From Chionoecetes opilio (lineage: Eukaryota > Arthropoda > Malacostraca > Decapoda > Majidae), in contig JACEEZ010005846.1 in the NCBI GenBank assembly GCA_016584305.1, positions 32,572 through 96,571 of the forward strand: a stretch of DNA of 64,000 bases. Reading direction: 5' to 3'. Within the stretch, counting starts at the first letter, position 1. Each line of letters begins with the position of its first letter. The translations under genes and the position numbers were made by a program. Below are positions 39,840-52,776 of the stretch, one piece after another. The notes below the pieces were generated by a model. It was given only the letters and a program-made list of their open reading frames with translations. It was not told the DNA's origin and made no database searches.

Positions 39840-41560
39840 CTCGAAGACATAATGTATTTTCGCAGTAAATACGCCGAATGTCGCCGGGTCAACATATTTG
39901 CTATAAAATTTTTAACAAAGCAAGTGAGGCACAACAGCACTGATAGAGGGAAGCAGGAAGGTGATCCTGTGCAAGTGGTCAACTTCCTACTCACCGCTGA
40001 TTAGGTCATGGCACAAAATTGGACAACCGATTGAAACGTATTGTAGGGAACAGTTAGTGGGGTTCCCCCACAGTGTTTCCACACTACATTGGGACTACCA
40101 AACTACTACATCCTTGACAAATCAGCACGTGCTTTGAAGAGCGTCTCACTATCGCTGTAGGCACTTCTCAAGATATAAACTTTGGGAGTTCCATCGTAAC
40201 CAACGCTGGCACAGATCGAAAGTCTGGTGTATCATTTTACTGACGCTGACAGCCACCTTGTTGAATCTGAGACTGTAGCAGACTCTATTGTAAACATGGC
40301 GGTTTGAACACAACAGCATCAACGCTGGACATGTCTCTGCGAAATGTGTATCACTACAGCAGCAATCTTGGTCGAGCACTACTCTGGTCAGGTTGTAGAC
40401 ACCACGATCCGGAGAGGTGATTTTGTCACACTGTGTTTACAGACTAAAAATTCTCAAAATCACAGATGTCACACTCTTCACTCGCTTTTTCGCCAGAATT
40501 TGACCTGGTCCCACATGGTTGTGATCAGCAGCTTTCGCAAACTGGACATAACTCTATCACGGATGACGTACGCAGTGATCCAGTACCTGAACGACTGAGG
40601 TCCTATGTGAACCTTTTCGAAAAATATTGCCACATCGCCAACTTACAGATGAGAGACACGACCTGGAATTTCTCGAACCTTGTGCATAGTAATTCCTAAG
40701 CGAAGAAATCGAAGGAGAGCCGGAAGTATCGTTCAAAGCGACCAGGAGCACTTCACAAGGCGGTGGATGGCGCCAGCTGGTTGTATCAATCAAGATATGC
40801 TTTACTTACCATCAATAGGAAACTTGCCACCAGGTACAATCACCACGGACAATCAGGACTCCCCAAGCTCATGGAATTGTGGTGCACTTTGCTACCCTTA
40901 TCTACTCTACTTTTGGATGGCTTGTAGTTTCTCGCGACTGGATGCCCTTGGAATGATCTGAAGCTGATCCAGTACCTGTTGAAGTACGAGGCAGTGAACC
41001 AAATTGTGTCCAACATGCAGTGCGGCTTCTGGCGACACCTATGTACCTTACAACAGAGATGGTTCTCAGCTCTCTTCAGCACGAAAGTGCCCCGCCGATG
41101 AACGACGTGGCTCTTGCCACGTCCCTGTTGGCTATCAAACCAGATGAAAGCTGCTTCTGCACCTCAGACACCGTTTTCGGAATGGTTTTTTCGGCAAACC
41201 AAAATTTCCGACTCATATATCTGCTACCACAACTCTTGCGCAGTTAGTGTTGGTCCATAATTCCTGGTACAACATATTTCACCTGCTGCAAGCTGGACGA
41301 CTCCTTCCTGACTGAACCAGTTGAAAAATGGCCAGATCAACCCTGCGTTTTCCAGACATCGGCAGCACCATTCTGGCAATCAATGTGATCCCCTGACTGT
41401 GGGCGAAACGTGGCGTAAAGTCACGGCAGACTTCCAGCGTCACGAAGAAGTGAGACTTAACCAAATGTACTTAAAGTCGTTTGAGCCAGGACTGCACTAT
41501 GAAAAGCATTCTGCTAAAGCGGGTCGTTAGAACCACTTCACCTTAACTAGACACAAATTT
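39840..41560. other. Coding-like but unrecognised and frame-broken interval
   Basis: Base composition near 50% GC from 40000 to 41530, lower outside. Plus-strand frames at 40344-40598, 40680-40961, 41020-41247 and 41321-41530 follow one another, as expected of one decayed gene. Visible pieces are WRKVTADFQRHEEVRLNQMY near 41410-41470 and DQEHFTRRWMAPAG near 40740. No domain could be named, and minus-strand frames are similarly long. Confidence 0.3.
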
Positions 41561-42199
41561 AATTGAATAGCTTAATATATTGTGGATCGTTCGAGTATAA
41601 ACAATTTATGTGTCACTGTCACCACCTGTGAGTTTTCAGTGTGAACTGTAACCAGAAGCATGGAACTTTTTTTTTGCCTAATTCTGCAGCAATAATGTGC
41701 CATAATCCTCTTGAATTTGAATAAATGATTTTTTTTTTAAATGTTTTGGTGTGTTTATGCACATATGGTATGCTATAACGCTATGTATACAGTTTATAAC
41801 ACCATACAACGTCTTACACGCTATATATTATATACACCTTGAAAACGACCGCTTGTACTGATTATATTGAGAACTTCATGTGCTTGTGGAACCGCCAGAG
41901 ATAGTGTTTTTGATTGCCTTACAAATTTGCAAGATAGTGTTTGGTGTGATTTGAAACAATTTAGACTAGGTACAGGGAGAAACAACTGTCTTTTTTTGGA
42001 AAAGTGGGGGGTTTTGATGCCCACCCTAACCTCATTTCACTTTCATCCCCACCATAACACTGTCCAGCCTCCTTTTATTAAAAACCCCCTAATACTCCGC
42101 ACTAACTACCTAAGAAACTAAGTCCATTCCATCATTTACCACCCTATTTGGTGACCCTGTTCTTCCTTATTCTTTTTTATATCTACGTACGCTTTTCCA
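41561..42199. other. Unassigned AT-rich interval
   Basis: No gene or repeat boundary seen. Confidence 0.4.
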
Positions 42200-42815
42200 C
42201 TTTCCTTTTCCACACACACCACACACCGTATTTATTCAAAGCATTACACACCCAACACACACACATTATTCATGCAAGCATACAGACCCACACATGTATT
42301 TATTCAAAGCATTACACACACACACACACACATGTAGTCATTCAAAGCATTACCACACACACAACACACACACACACATGGTATTATTCAAAGCCGTACA
42401 CTACACACACACATGTATTCATTCAACAGCCTTCACACACACACACCTGTATTCATTCAAAGCATTACACACAACACACCACACATTATTCATTCAAAGC
42501 ATTACACACAAACACATGTATTTATTCAAAGCATACACCACACACACACATGTTTTCATTCAAAGCATTACACACACACACACATTGTATTCATTCAACA
42601 TTACACAACACATGTATTCATTCAAGTATTATACACAACACACACACACACATGTATTCCTTCAAAGCATTAACACACACACACCCACATGTATTCATTC
42701 AAAGCATTACACACACTGTATTCATTTCAAAGCCTTACACACACACCACACCTAACACACACCACATGTATTCATTCAAAGCATTACACAAACACACGTA
42801 CAGTATCATTCAATG
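42200..42815 (+). repeat. Minisatellite: conserved 20-mer core plus (CA)n
   Basis: The core tgtattcattcaaagcatta recurs about 13 times, separated by (CA)n of varying length, period 33-60 bases. The open frames here (His/Thr/Ser/Lys-rich) are repeat products. Only single related cores are seen at 24611 and 24803 in SD1 copy 1. Confidence 0.9.
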
Positions 42816-44029
42816 TGCAATTATCTTGCAATATTACAAACCTACTCTTCTTCTTTCATTTAATCCTTCTATATTATTATGGCCCACTATTATTAATGGC
42901 ATCATTTACTTTGTTGTTGTTGTAAAGTACACACACACACACACACGTACAATTATTCATCAAAGCATATACTTACTCCCTTCTTCTTTAAATCCTTTCT
43001 ATAATTGGGCCCTATTATAATTTTTGGCATCATTAATTGTGTTTTAGTTGTTTGTTAGTGTTGTTGTTGCAGTCTATGTGTGCTCCAACTTCCACACAGC
43101 TGAGTTTCCTGGACTGAGCGACGGTGTTTTTCTATAGTAACATTGCATTTGATGAAGACTTTTATATATGCCTTTTATAAAATTTTTAATTCCTATAGTA
43201 ACATGTTGTTGCCTTTCTGCCATACATACTTTCTACGGTTGTCTGGTATCTTCGCTCCCACACAAGCTGTCAGTCAATGTTACTTTAACCACTCCTACAC
43301 TTTGATGGAAGGTGCATATACACTCTGTTTTTTCTGGGTGCTGGGAAAATCTCACTAGGGTGAACAGAGTTGTGTGTCTATTATTTTAATGTTATTTTAC
43401 TTTTTTTTTCAGTGCTTAATTTTACTACTAGGGTCTCGTTTCCATGCAATAGACAGTACCCCCTCGCCATAACGGACAATTTGGGGGAGGGTGATCCGAT
43501 AATATGGGTTAATCCGTTATTCGAGAAGTAGAAGGGGCACGACTGAAATTTTGAAGGAACGGTCTTCTTGCTTCTATAAGGGTAGGGTAAGGTAGGATAG
43601 GGTAAGGTAGGTAGGTAGGCTTCTTGAAGGTAGCGGTAGGCAGGTCCTACGTGGAATGAGATGTAACGCGAGTGAGCCTATGGCGAAGGAAAACCGCACG
43701 GTATAAGCGGTGTACATGCTTTGCTTATGTGGTGTCGCTTTAAAACTGCCTGAATCATTCTCTCTCTCTGTCTTACTTTCTTGACTTTTTATCATTGAAA
43801 GCATAAAACAATATTAAACAAACTGTAGTGACAAAATATATAAACAATACATAATCATCCTAATGAGATATTGTTTTATTAATTCTGTCATTACTAATAT
43901 TACTTTCTGGAGGAAGAAGAGGAGAAGTGCCAATGAAGAAGAGGAGGAGGAAGAGTAATAATGATCCGAATATCGTATTTCTCTTTCTACGTCCCTGTTC
44001 ATTGGCGAATGCATGGTTGAACCTATTAT

Positions 44030-44107
44030 CACCTCTCTCTCTCTCTCTCTCTCTCTCTACTCTCTCGTCCTCTCTCGTCTCTCTCTCTCCTCTCTCTCTC
44101 TCTCTCC

Positions 44108-44145
<38 letters not shown>

Positions 44146-44368
44146 TCTCTCTCTCTCTTCTCTCTCTCTCTCCTCTCCGTCTTCGCTCTCTCTCTCTCCG
44201 CTCCTCTCTCGTCTCTCCCTATCTCTCTCGTCGCTCTCTCTCTCCTCTCTCTCTCTCGCTCTCTCGTCTCGTCTCTCTCTCTCTTCTCTCTCTCTCTTCT
44301 CTCTCTCTCTCTCTCTCTCTCTCCGCTCTCTCTCCTCTCTCCTCTCTCATCTCCTCCCTCCGCTCCTC

Positions 44369-44402
<34 letters not shown>

Positions 44403-44440
44403 CGCTCCCTCTCCTCCTCTCTCTCTCTCTCTCTATTTTT
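44030..44440 (+). repeat. (CT)n microsatellite
   Basis: About 400 bases of CT with scattered C or G interruptions. The Ser/Leu-rich and Arg/Glu-rich frames on its two strands are repeat-encoded. Confidence 0.95.
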
Positions 44441-44490
44441 CCCCTGTAATCTGTGAATAAAACATTTAACACAATTATTCATGAAAGTGC

Positions 44491-44496
44491 TTTATT
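44491..44496 (-). terminator. Candidate polyadenylation signal of zinc-finger copy D
   Basis: AATAAA on the minus strand, just downstream of the last finger remnants. SD1 copy 1 has lost it by base change near 26008. Confidence 0.45.
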
Positions 44497-44499
44497 GAT

Positions 44500-45620
44500 A
44501 TCTTTAAAACACCTCACAGTGGCGTTTGTATATGCCTGGCAGCCATCACCCACCACCACACAAGCACAACCACACACAGCCACATCCCTCCTCCAGGTGT
44601 GTCTGGATATGCCTGGCAACACGACCCTTGCCTAGGAAAACACTTGCCGCATATATCAACACTTGTACTTACTCTCACCAGTGTGATTGAGGCATGTGTG
44701 TAGTAAGATTGCTCTTGCGGGTAAATGTTTTCCCTACACTCCCTGACCTCAAAGTTCTCTCACCGGTGTGGTGAGCAGTTTTTTGTTAAGACTGCAACAT
44801 TGTGGGCACATGTTTTCCCCTACACTCCTGACACTCAAGTTTCTCTCACCAAGTGTGGGTGAGCATGTGTGTGTTAAATCGCTCTTGTGGGCAAATGTTT
44901 TTCCTACCTCGCTGACACTCAAAGTTTCTCCTCACCAGTGTGGGGTTAGCAATGTGTTTGTTAAGAATGCTCTTGCTGTAAATGTTTTCCTAACTCCCTG
45001 ACACTCAAAGTTTTCTCTCACCAGTGTGAGTGACCATGTGTGTGTTAAGATGGCTCTTGTGGGCAAATGTTTTCCTACCCTCCTGACAGTCTCACAGTTT
45101 CACTCTCACCAGTGTGGGTGAGCATGTGTACTGGTAAGACTGCCTTGTGGCAATGTTTTCCTACACTCCTGACCTCAAAAGTTTCCCTCAACCAGTGTGG
45201 GGAGCATGTGGTGGTGTTAAAATGGCTCTTCTGGGTAAATGTTTTCCTACACTCCTGACACTCAAAGTTTCATCTCACCAGTGTGGGTGAGCATGTGGCT
45301 CCTAAGACACCTTTATGAGTGAACCTTTGCCAAGTGGTTCACACCTCAGCCTGTCTGCGTGTCTGGGTGAGATGTGTGCATTAATGCCAGCCTTGCTGGA
45401 GCACCTTTGCACAGTCATCACACGTGTAAGGTCCCTCACGCCCTCCATTGCAGCACTACTTCTGCCAGCACCCCTGTGGTGGGAGGCCATCAGCTGGTCC
45501 TTTAGGAACCTCGGTGGAGGACCCGGGGTGAACCAAGCGTTTCCTTTAATACAAGGGAAGCCGGAAGGAGTCCTGGCTGTGGGCGCCGACTGGACCTCAC
45601 CTCAGCACCTGTAACATTGG
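44500..45620 (-). pseudogene. C2H2 zinc-finger gene copy D, frame-broken
   Basis: Paralogue of 26050-27190. On the minus strand the order is the N-terminal segment (45615-45450), a first finger-like unit (TCDDCAKV near 45420), then about eight fingers spaced 80-84 bases with TGER linkers down to 44640. Frames shift between fingers through one-base differences. Upstream of its 5-prime end is the foldback element at 45741, which would separate the coding exon from any promoter on that side. Confidence 0.65.
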
Positions 45621-45740
45621 TGGCCGTCAGCACACAAGCAGGCAAGTGCTTCCTTGAAGGGTGCTCCTGGCTTCCCCTCCAGCTAACACCTAAGCCAGTG
45701 TTTGCAGCAAGGAGTAAGAGCCATCACAGGAGCCTCACGG

Positions 45741-48700
45741 CCACTAGTCCTTGAGCACCGGCCATATTTTGGAAGTGGAAATGCGTCCGGCGGGGAGTAA
45801 TTCTCATTTGATTTTTCCATTAGGGCAATATCTCAGGTATCAAAAAATGATGATGGACAATAAATAACAACATCGACGCATGACTGGAACGGTAGCTTAG
45901 TGCCCGATGGAGCCATCTTCTGAAACCACCCGCGCGAAAATGGCCCATTTTGGTGGGGTACATTGTTGCACTGTATCGGGACTTCTATACTAGCTATCGA
46001 TGGCGGGTTGGGACGACTAAATATACGTCCAATGTGTACCGTCTAAATAAAAAATAAATTATGAAGATTTTGTTATAGATTATTTATTATAAAAAACAAT
46101 TATCGAAAAAAAAAAATCATATATTTTTACCAATATTTTATTATTATACTTGTACTTTTTTAGTCAACAACACTGTATGATTTTCCAAAATTATGCATTT
46201 TGCTACACCGTTTATCTGTCCTATAAAAATACTCAACAAGTAACAACATTCATCCACCACGAGTTTACACAAATATATGTTAAAGAGGCATAAAAATGAC
46301 TTAGGCCGCCGCTGGCATTATCTATTTCCCTGACGATAACGCCAAGTTTAGGAAATGTCGTACGGAGAGGATTTTAACACATACGTATCTAATAAGGCAG
46401 GAGGCGGGAATTGTTACATAGGAAATCTGCACTTTGGTTTTGTGGGCCATCTTGGATTTCAAAATGGCCGCCAATTATATAATTATCATTACTAGAGTTT
46501 GGAAAGTACGTTATGGAGCTGATTTTAAACACCATACGAATGTATATTCCCTAATAAGCAAGCGAGTGTATATTGAACATGTCATGTTTTAGTCAAATAA
46601 CACCGTATGATCTTCCAAATTAATACATTTTGCTAAACCGTTTTCTGTCTAAAAGAATTTCAGAGGCAATTTGGCCTGCATTATAATAGAGTAACAACAT
46701 ATGCTATACAATTATACAGTTGCACCAAAGTTAAATCTCAAGTCGCCATCATGTCATTGGCATCCTGAGGCCACGATAGCCTCATCCTGCCACCTTTTGG
46801 AGCATCGCTGCAGCTTACACACAACAGTGCCACTTCAACCCATTCAGTATGCAGGAGCAATCTGACGTCGACACGTCCCCTTCTGCATGTGCAATGGGAT
46901 TAGGATTACAGACGACCATCTGGAGCCTGTTAGACCCAGCCGCCATCCATCGGATTTTGAGGCGAACCGCCATCATCGGGAGTTCCCAGCCTGTCTGCTG
47001 AGGGTGCTGGGACGTCTGGCAGGTTTTTCAAGGCTGCGTCGCCAGATAGCCGCCTGATAGTTGGCCTAAGCGTATGCTGCATCAAGGATCTTCACAATGC
47101 GGTTAATTGTCCAGATTCGTCTGGCCCTTCTTTTGCACAGAAACATGTGATAACGGAGTGATTAGCACCGACGATTTCGTGTTCCTGGCGTACAGCTGAC
47201 ACGTGACGGCCTGAATGCTATGACGACGTCATGTTGGTACATTCCTCCACGCAGATCCCAACCTGTGAATGCTTGAAGATAAGATCTCGCTTGCACAGCT
47301 TCAAGCCTTTACTTTCCTTGGCTAGCCAGAGCACTAACGTGTCCACACCCGCTCCATGGCCATGAAAGCCCTGGCAATGCACTGCAAACTCCAGCCCAAT
47401 ACCGCAGCCAACTTGTTCAACTCAGCAGAACCATCGATAGTCAGCTCTTCATCGACGAGACAAAGGTTCGAGTCGAATGATTGACGTTGGAAGACTTGAC
47501 ATTGGAAAACTTGGAAGACCTCCTTGATGCAGACATACGCTTGGGCCAACTATCAGGCGGATATCTGGAGACGCGCCTTGAAAAACCTCCAGACTCCACA
47601 CCATCATCAGGACATGGCTGGGAACTCGATGCTGGCGGGTTTCGCTCAAATCCGATGGATTGGGCGGGTCTACCAGCTCCAGATGTCGTCTTGACATCTC
47701 ATCTCATGCACATGGCAGAAGGACGTGTCGACCGTCAATTGCTCCTGCATACTGAATGGAGTTTGAAGTGGCCTGTGTGTGTAAGCCTGCAGGTTGCTCC
47801 AACATTGGTGCAGGATGATGCTATCGTGGCCAGGATGCCAATGCTCTGATGGCGACTCTGATGATTACTTTGTGTGCACTGTATATTGTAATAGCATATG
47901 TTGTTCTCTATTATAATGCAGGCCAAATTGCCTAAAATCTTTATAGACAGATAAACGGTTTTATCAGAAATGGTATAATTGGAAGATCATACGGTGTTTT
48001 ATTTACTAAAACATGATATGTTCATGATACCATCGCTTGCTTATTAGGAATATACATCGTATGGTGTTAAAATCAGCTCCATACGTCTTTCCAACTCTAG
48101 TAATGAATAATTAATATAATTGGCGGCCATTTTGAAATCCAAGATGGCCACCAAAGTGCAGATCTCCTATGTAACAATTTCCGCCTGCTTATTAGATATC
48201 GTATGGTGTTAAAATCCTCTCCGTACGACATTCCTAACTTGCGTTATCGTCAGAATAGATAATGCCAGCGGCGGCCTAAGTCATTTTATGCCTCTTTACA
48301 TATATTTGTTGTAAACTCGTGGTGGATGATATGTTGTACTTTTTGAGTTATTTTTATAGACAGATAAACGGTGTAGGAAAATGCATAATATGGAAAATCA
48401 TACCAGTGTTGTTTCACTAAAAAAAGTACAAGTCTAATAATAAAATATTGAAAAATATATGATTTTTTTTCGATAATTGATTTTTATAATAATTAATCTA
48501 TAACAAAATGCTTCATATTATTTTTTATTTAGACGGTACACATTGGACGTATATTTAGTCGTCAACCGCACATCGATAGCTAGTATAGAAGTCCAGATAC
48601 ACGTGCAACAATGTACCCCACCAAATGGGCATTTTCGAGCTGGGTGGTTTCAAAGATGGCGTCCATCCGGGCACTAAGCTACCGTTCTCAGATGTCCATC

Positions 48701-48789
48701 ACACCTTTTCTGACACTTGAGACATTGGTCTAATGGAAAATCATAATGAGAATTACTCCCCCCGCCGGAGCATTACTTTTGGCAAGGAC
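45741..48789. mobile_element. Foldback element family FB1, 3.05-kb palindromic copy
   Basis: Ends TAGTCCTTG (45741) and CAAGGACTA (48781-48789). Left arm 45741-47110 is the reverse complement of 47500-48789 over almost its whole length. Landmarks are cgtacggagaggatttta near 46360 against ctctccgtacgaca near 48220, ttggcctgcattataatag near 46671 against its complement near 47912, and tcgccagatagccgcctgatag near 47039 against 47553. The loop is about 390 bases. In the paralogous segment the site is uninterrupted (gcctcacgccaccactctac near 27290), giving a CAC (3-bp) or similar target duplication. Both arms carry the 3-prime end of the GDTVSA-family gene. Confidence 0.85.
47481..47849 (+). pseudogene. 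3-prime part of the GDTVSA / Cys-rich-tail family gene
   Basis: 122-residue frame. LGQLSGGYLETRLEK, then SSGHGWELDAGGF and LPAPDVVL match the family order (RA-x-YQ...HGW...PAPDAVL). In neighbouring frames the downstream text keeps cysteine-rich pieces (for example VNCSCILNGV at about 47740), consistent with a CXC-type tail. It is the equivalent of 36386-36660 in the long element. An inverted copy of the same region lies at 46820-47060. Confidence 0.55.
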
Positions 48790-49480
48790 TACACCACTCT
48801 ACATGGTGGAGGAGTGGAGTGGTGAGTGGCTAGTGACCTTCAATGCAGGCAAGTGTAGCTAAGCCTTGCACATCAGGCACAACCAATAATGGTTTAATGG
48901 GGAAGATAATTGGGGAGTGAGAGAGAGGGGCGGGCTGGCTCTCTCTCAATAAATAGGCAAGGACAGAATATGAAACATGAATATACTTCTATTCAATTGA
49001 AATTTGCTCAGGAATATACAGTGCATAAGTGTAAACAAAACTATACTGTAAATACTTTCCATTAAATCAATACATACACATAAAGAAAGAGAGGGTGAGG
49101 GGGCAGAGGTCAATCCCTGCCATGGGATACAGATAAGTGACCTCTTCCCTCCAGCCCACCTGTCCATAAGGGCTCATTTGCCACGGACAGCACATTTTCA
49201 CTTTAAAAAAATAACTAATATAATTAATAGAAAAAATATTTCCTGAAACCATTTCCGTTGAATATGAAAAGCACTTGAGTGCAAAAGCGTCTGTGTAGTT
49301 TGTTTTAGATCAGGGGTGGTTTTTATAAAGAATCTTTGCTACTCTTAGCCACTCTGAGCACTTTGAGTTGCTCTGAGTGGCAAAGAATGTTTATAAGATA
49401 CTCTCTCAAGTGGCCAAAATGCTATGAGTGGCGGGACCGGCCCAGAGCTACTCAGATGACGCTTCTGAGTTGCCATGAGT
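48790..49480. repeat. Segmental duplication SD1, copy 2, right part
   Basis: Collinear with 27300-27960 (cactctaca-ggtggaggagtgg, caggcaagtgtagctaagcc, gaatatgaaacatgaatat). No gene recognised; the minus-strand Met-rich frame at 48946-49167 also exists in copy 1 (27456-27686) but shows no domain. Confidence 0.8.
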
Positions 49481-49483
49481 AAG

Positions 49484-49548
49484 AACATAAGAACATAAGA
49501 AAATAAGGAAGCTACAAGAGGCCGTGAGACCTACACGCGCTAGTTCCT
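49484..49548 (-). mobile_element. CR1 3-prime end, reverse orientation
   Basis: Tail units (CATAAGAA) then aaataaggaagctacaagag, the complement of the CR1 terminus. Confidence 0.8.
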
Positions 49549-49559
49549 GTTAAGGAAAA

Positions 49560-50289
49560 ACAAGTTTTTTTAATAGCTTGCTAGGCAAAGATGAGGCTGC
49601 AGGCCCTGCAGAGTATATGAATAAAGGCGTTTTCTGCGGGGGAGCAAGAGAAATTTCTCTTGCAAGAGAAACATTTTTGCTTGCTGTTCAATCATCCTGA
49701 GAAGATGCTTGCCCGACCGGCAAGATATTTCTTGCTGGAGCAAAATAAATTTTGAAAAGATAGAAGGAAAGATGGAAGGAACGAAGGAAGGAAGTAAGGA
49801 TAGAAGGATGGAAGGATGGAAGGAAGGAAGGAAGGATGGATATGCAATAAAAATGAAGAACCAGAAACAAAGAAAATAAATGAAAATAATCAAGAAAAGA
49901 AAAAAACATATAATCAATGTAAAAAGAAATATTAATAAACAAATAATGTCATAAATCTCTCTCTCTCTCTCTCTCTCTAAACTACTATTATTATTACTAC
50001 TACTACTACTACTATTACTAGTTCAGTACTACCAGAGAGCTTCTACCGAGAGGTGTCACTCCGGCCGCGCCATTTTGAATTCATGGACGGCAGCGATCCT
50101 AGCGGCAGAGGCGGCCTCTGACAGTCGCTCGTGCAAAAAGAGGGGGAATCTCATCTCCTTTTGGTGATGATGGGGTGATAATGGAAGGTGGGAGAGAGGG
50201 AAGGAAGGAGATATGAGAGAAGAAAAGGAGGAATAAGGAGTAAGGAAGAAACTAGAGGGATGAAGAGTCAGAAGAGGAACTGACGAGGA
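49560..50289. other. Simple-repeat-rich interval
   Basis: (GGAA/GGAT)n at 49755-49845, (CT)n at 49955-49978, (ACT/ATT)n at 49983-50020. No gene supported. Confidence 0.5.
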
Positions 50290-50329
50290 AAGAAATAAGA
50301 AATCAAAGAAGGGAAGGAATTCCTCCACT

Positions 50330-50690
50330 CACGCGTTACCCATCTTCCCCCACCCATTCACTCACCCATTACCCCACACGCGTTACCCATCTTCCCCCAC
50401 CCACTCACTCACCCATTACCTTTACACCACACCCATTCACTCACCCATTACCCATTCATTCCCCCTTTCCCCATCACCCCGGACCCATTCCCCCCACCCT
50501 TACCCCCCCCCCCGGGGCCCATTCACTCACCTTTTACCCACACCCCACACCCATTCACTCCCCCCATAAACCCCCACCCATTCACTCACCCATCCCCACA
50601 CCCCAGACCCATTCACCTCAACCATTACCCATCCACAAACCCCCATTCACTCACCCATTACCCTCACCCCACACCCAACACAATGGAACA
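50330..50690 (+). repeat. Minisatellite ACCCATTCACTCACCCATTACC
   Basis: Roughly 12 units of 20-30 bases. The complementary arrays are at 52262-52440 and 52905-53160. Confidence 0.85.
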
Positions 50691-52450
50691 TTGAAACTTT
50701 TGACTTGTTTTTGTGCAAGATGTGTGAAAAAATATAGTCTTTTCATTAAGCTGGATTCCTGGGAGGGGCCTCCCTGGGCGGTAGTAACGACGTCGCGATG
50801 GTGATAGCCGGGGGCAGGGTGGCGATGGTGGTGGTACTTGCCTCGCCGCAACCCAAAACCCCTTTGCGTTGCCTCAGAAAAAAATTCATATTTCTGGCTT
50901 TATCATCTCTTAACAAGATGGGGCCTATTTTTTTAACAGTAAATCGGCAGTGATTGTTCAACAACAACACGCCATTCAAACTAATAGGGTAAAAAAAAAG
51001 ATGACTGAATCACAAGAGTAGGGGACTTTTGGGTTTTTCTGTTTTGAAATGTTGCCCCTACCCGAATAACCAAGTACCAGAAAATTTATAAAGCTGAGTT
51101 ACCACGTGTTCATAATACATTGCTGCATATCATGTTATAAAAAAAAACAGTAAGACACCTAATATTAAGAAATTTTAAAGGAAAGTAAAAGAGTGTATAA
51201 ACTTATTTTTGCTTTTTGCTTAACTCGCTTCAACTTTGAAAACAACTCCATAATTTGGTCACATTCAATTTTTAAGAATGTTTCAAAAGCTTTACTTTTT
51301 CCCCTTTCCCGTGGTAGTAGCAGTACAATAAGGAAAAGAGTAGGTGGCAAAATGGCTAAGAAAGTTAAAACTACTACTGCAAAGGGACAGTGACGGGGAG
51401 CATTCTCCCTATAAGGAGAGGGCTGTTTTCGGGAAGAGCTATAGAAAGGTCCACCCGTACGGCACCGTTTTTGAAAAGTTTTTAAATTTTTTTTAGCCCT
51501 TTTTACCACCTCTATTTTCCTTATTGGTACGTGCTACATACCACAGGAAGCGGAAAAGTATAAGGATTTGAAACGTTTTTGAAAATTTAAGTGACCAAAA
51601 CATATGGAGTTAGAGCGAGTTGAAGCAAAAAAGCAAGAAATAAAAGTTTATAACTCTTTTTTCCTTAATTATTTAAAAATTTGTGTGTCTACTGTATTTT
51701 TTATGCTCATGATATGCAGCAAGGGATTTTGAAAAAGATGGTAGGCTCGCTTTTTAAATATTATTTTGGGTTTGGGTTTTATCGGGGAGGAGTAAACATT
51801 TCAAAATGACTGAAAACCAAAAATCCCCCTACTTTTGTGAAGCAGTCATGACTTTATTTTTACCCTATTGAGTATGAATGGCGTGTTGTTGTTGAACAAT
51901 CACTGCCTGATTACTGATGCAAACAAAATAGGCTATATTGTGTAAGAGATGAGTAAAGCCAAGAAATATGAATATTTTTCTGAGGCAACGCAAGGGTTTT
52001 GGGTTGCGGCGAGGCAAGTACCAACCACCATCGCCACCTGCCCGAGTCTATCAGCCAATCAGCGACGTCCTTACAAAACTCGGCTAGGCAGCGAGCAGCT
52101 CCCAGCCCAGGAATCCAGGCTTAAGTGAATAGACTATAGTGAATAAATTAAATGTCAAAAATTCTATTTTGTGAATTTGAAATTCATCAATAAAACATGA
52201 TGTGTAGTTAAAGTTTGTGATCAATACAATTTCCTGTACAGAAAGAATATAACTTTGTATCAAAAGTATGGGTGGGGGGTGATGGGTGATGGGTGGGTGG
52301 TGATGAGTAATGGAAGGGGTGTGATGGGTGGGGGGTGATGAGTAATGGGTGGGGGTGATGGGTGGGGGATGATGGGTGATGGGTAATGGGTAAATCTTAA
52401 CTGGCACAACGATGGTAAGTGAGTGAATGGGTGAGTTAGGGAGATTGTAG

Positions 52451-52452
<2 letters not shown>

Positions 52453-52481
<29 letters not shown>

Positions 52482-52482
52482 G
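52453..52482 (+). repeat. T homopolymer
   Basis: About 30 T; length unlikely to be accurate. Confidence 0.9.
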
Positions 52483-52672
52483 ATGCGAAAATTCCATTCT
52501 ATCTTAAGGTCTCATGCTTAGAATGATGCCCATGTTTGCCTGATATTATGGTTAACTATGATAGAATACAACTGAAATTTAGAAGAAGCGTAGTATTCCC
52601 TTCTCTGGCATCAAATATCAGTCAGTAAGTACCAAGAGGTCAGGATTTTTCACGTCGTAAAAAACAACCGAG

Positions 52673-52776
<104 letters not shown>

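Larger units (their letters stand above)
42840..45740. repeat. Segmental duplication SD1, copy 2, left part
   Basis: Collinear with 24670-27300. It continues at 48790-49480 on the other side of the foldback insertion. Confidence 0.85.

Noticed and set aside
42200..42815. CRISPR-like array (conserved core plus spacers)
   Set aside because: The spacers are all (CA)n and the context is eukaryotic, so it is a minisatellite.
42148..43020. 290-residue His/Thr-rich open frame
   Set aside because: Encoded by the CA-spaced minisatellite; neighbouring frames are equally open.
43927..44482. Ser/Leu-rich and Arg/Glu-rich frames
   Set aside because: CT microsatellite products.
45741..48789. Palindrome as a long-read foldback artefact
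   Set aside because: The ends coincide with an exact empty site in the paralogous segment at 27290, and a second family member has the same ends.
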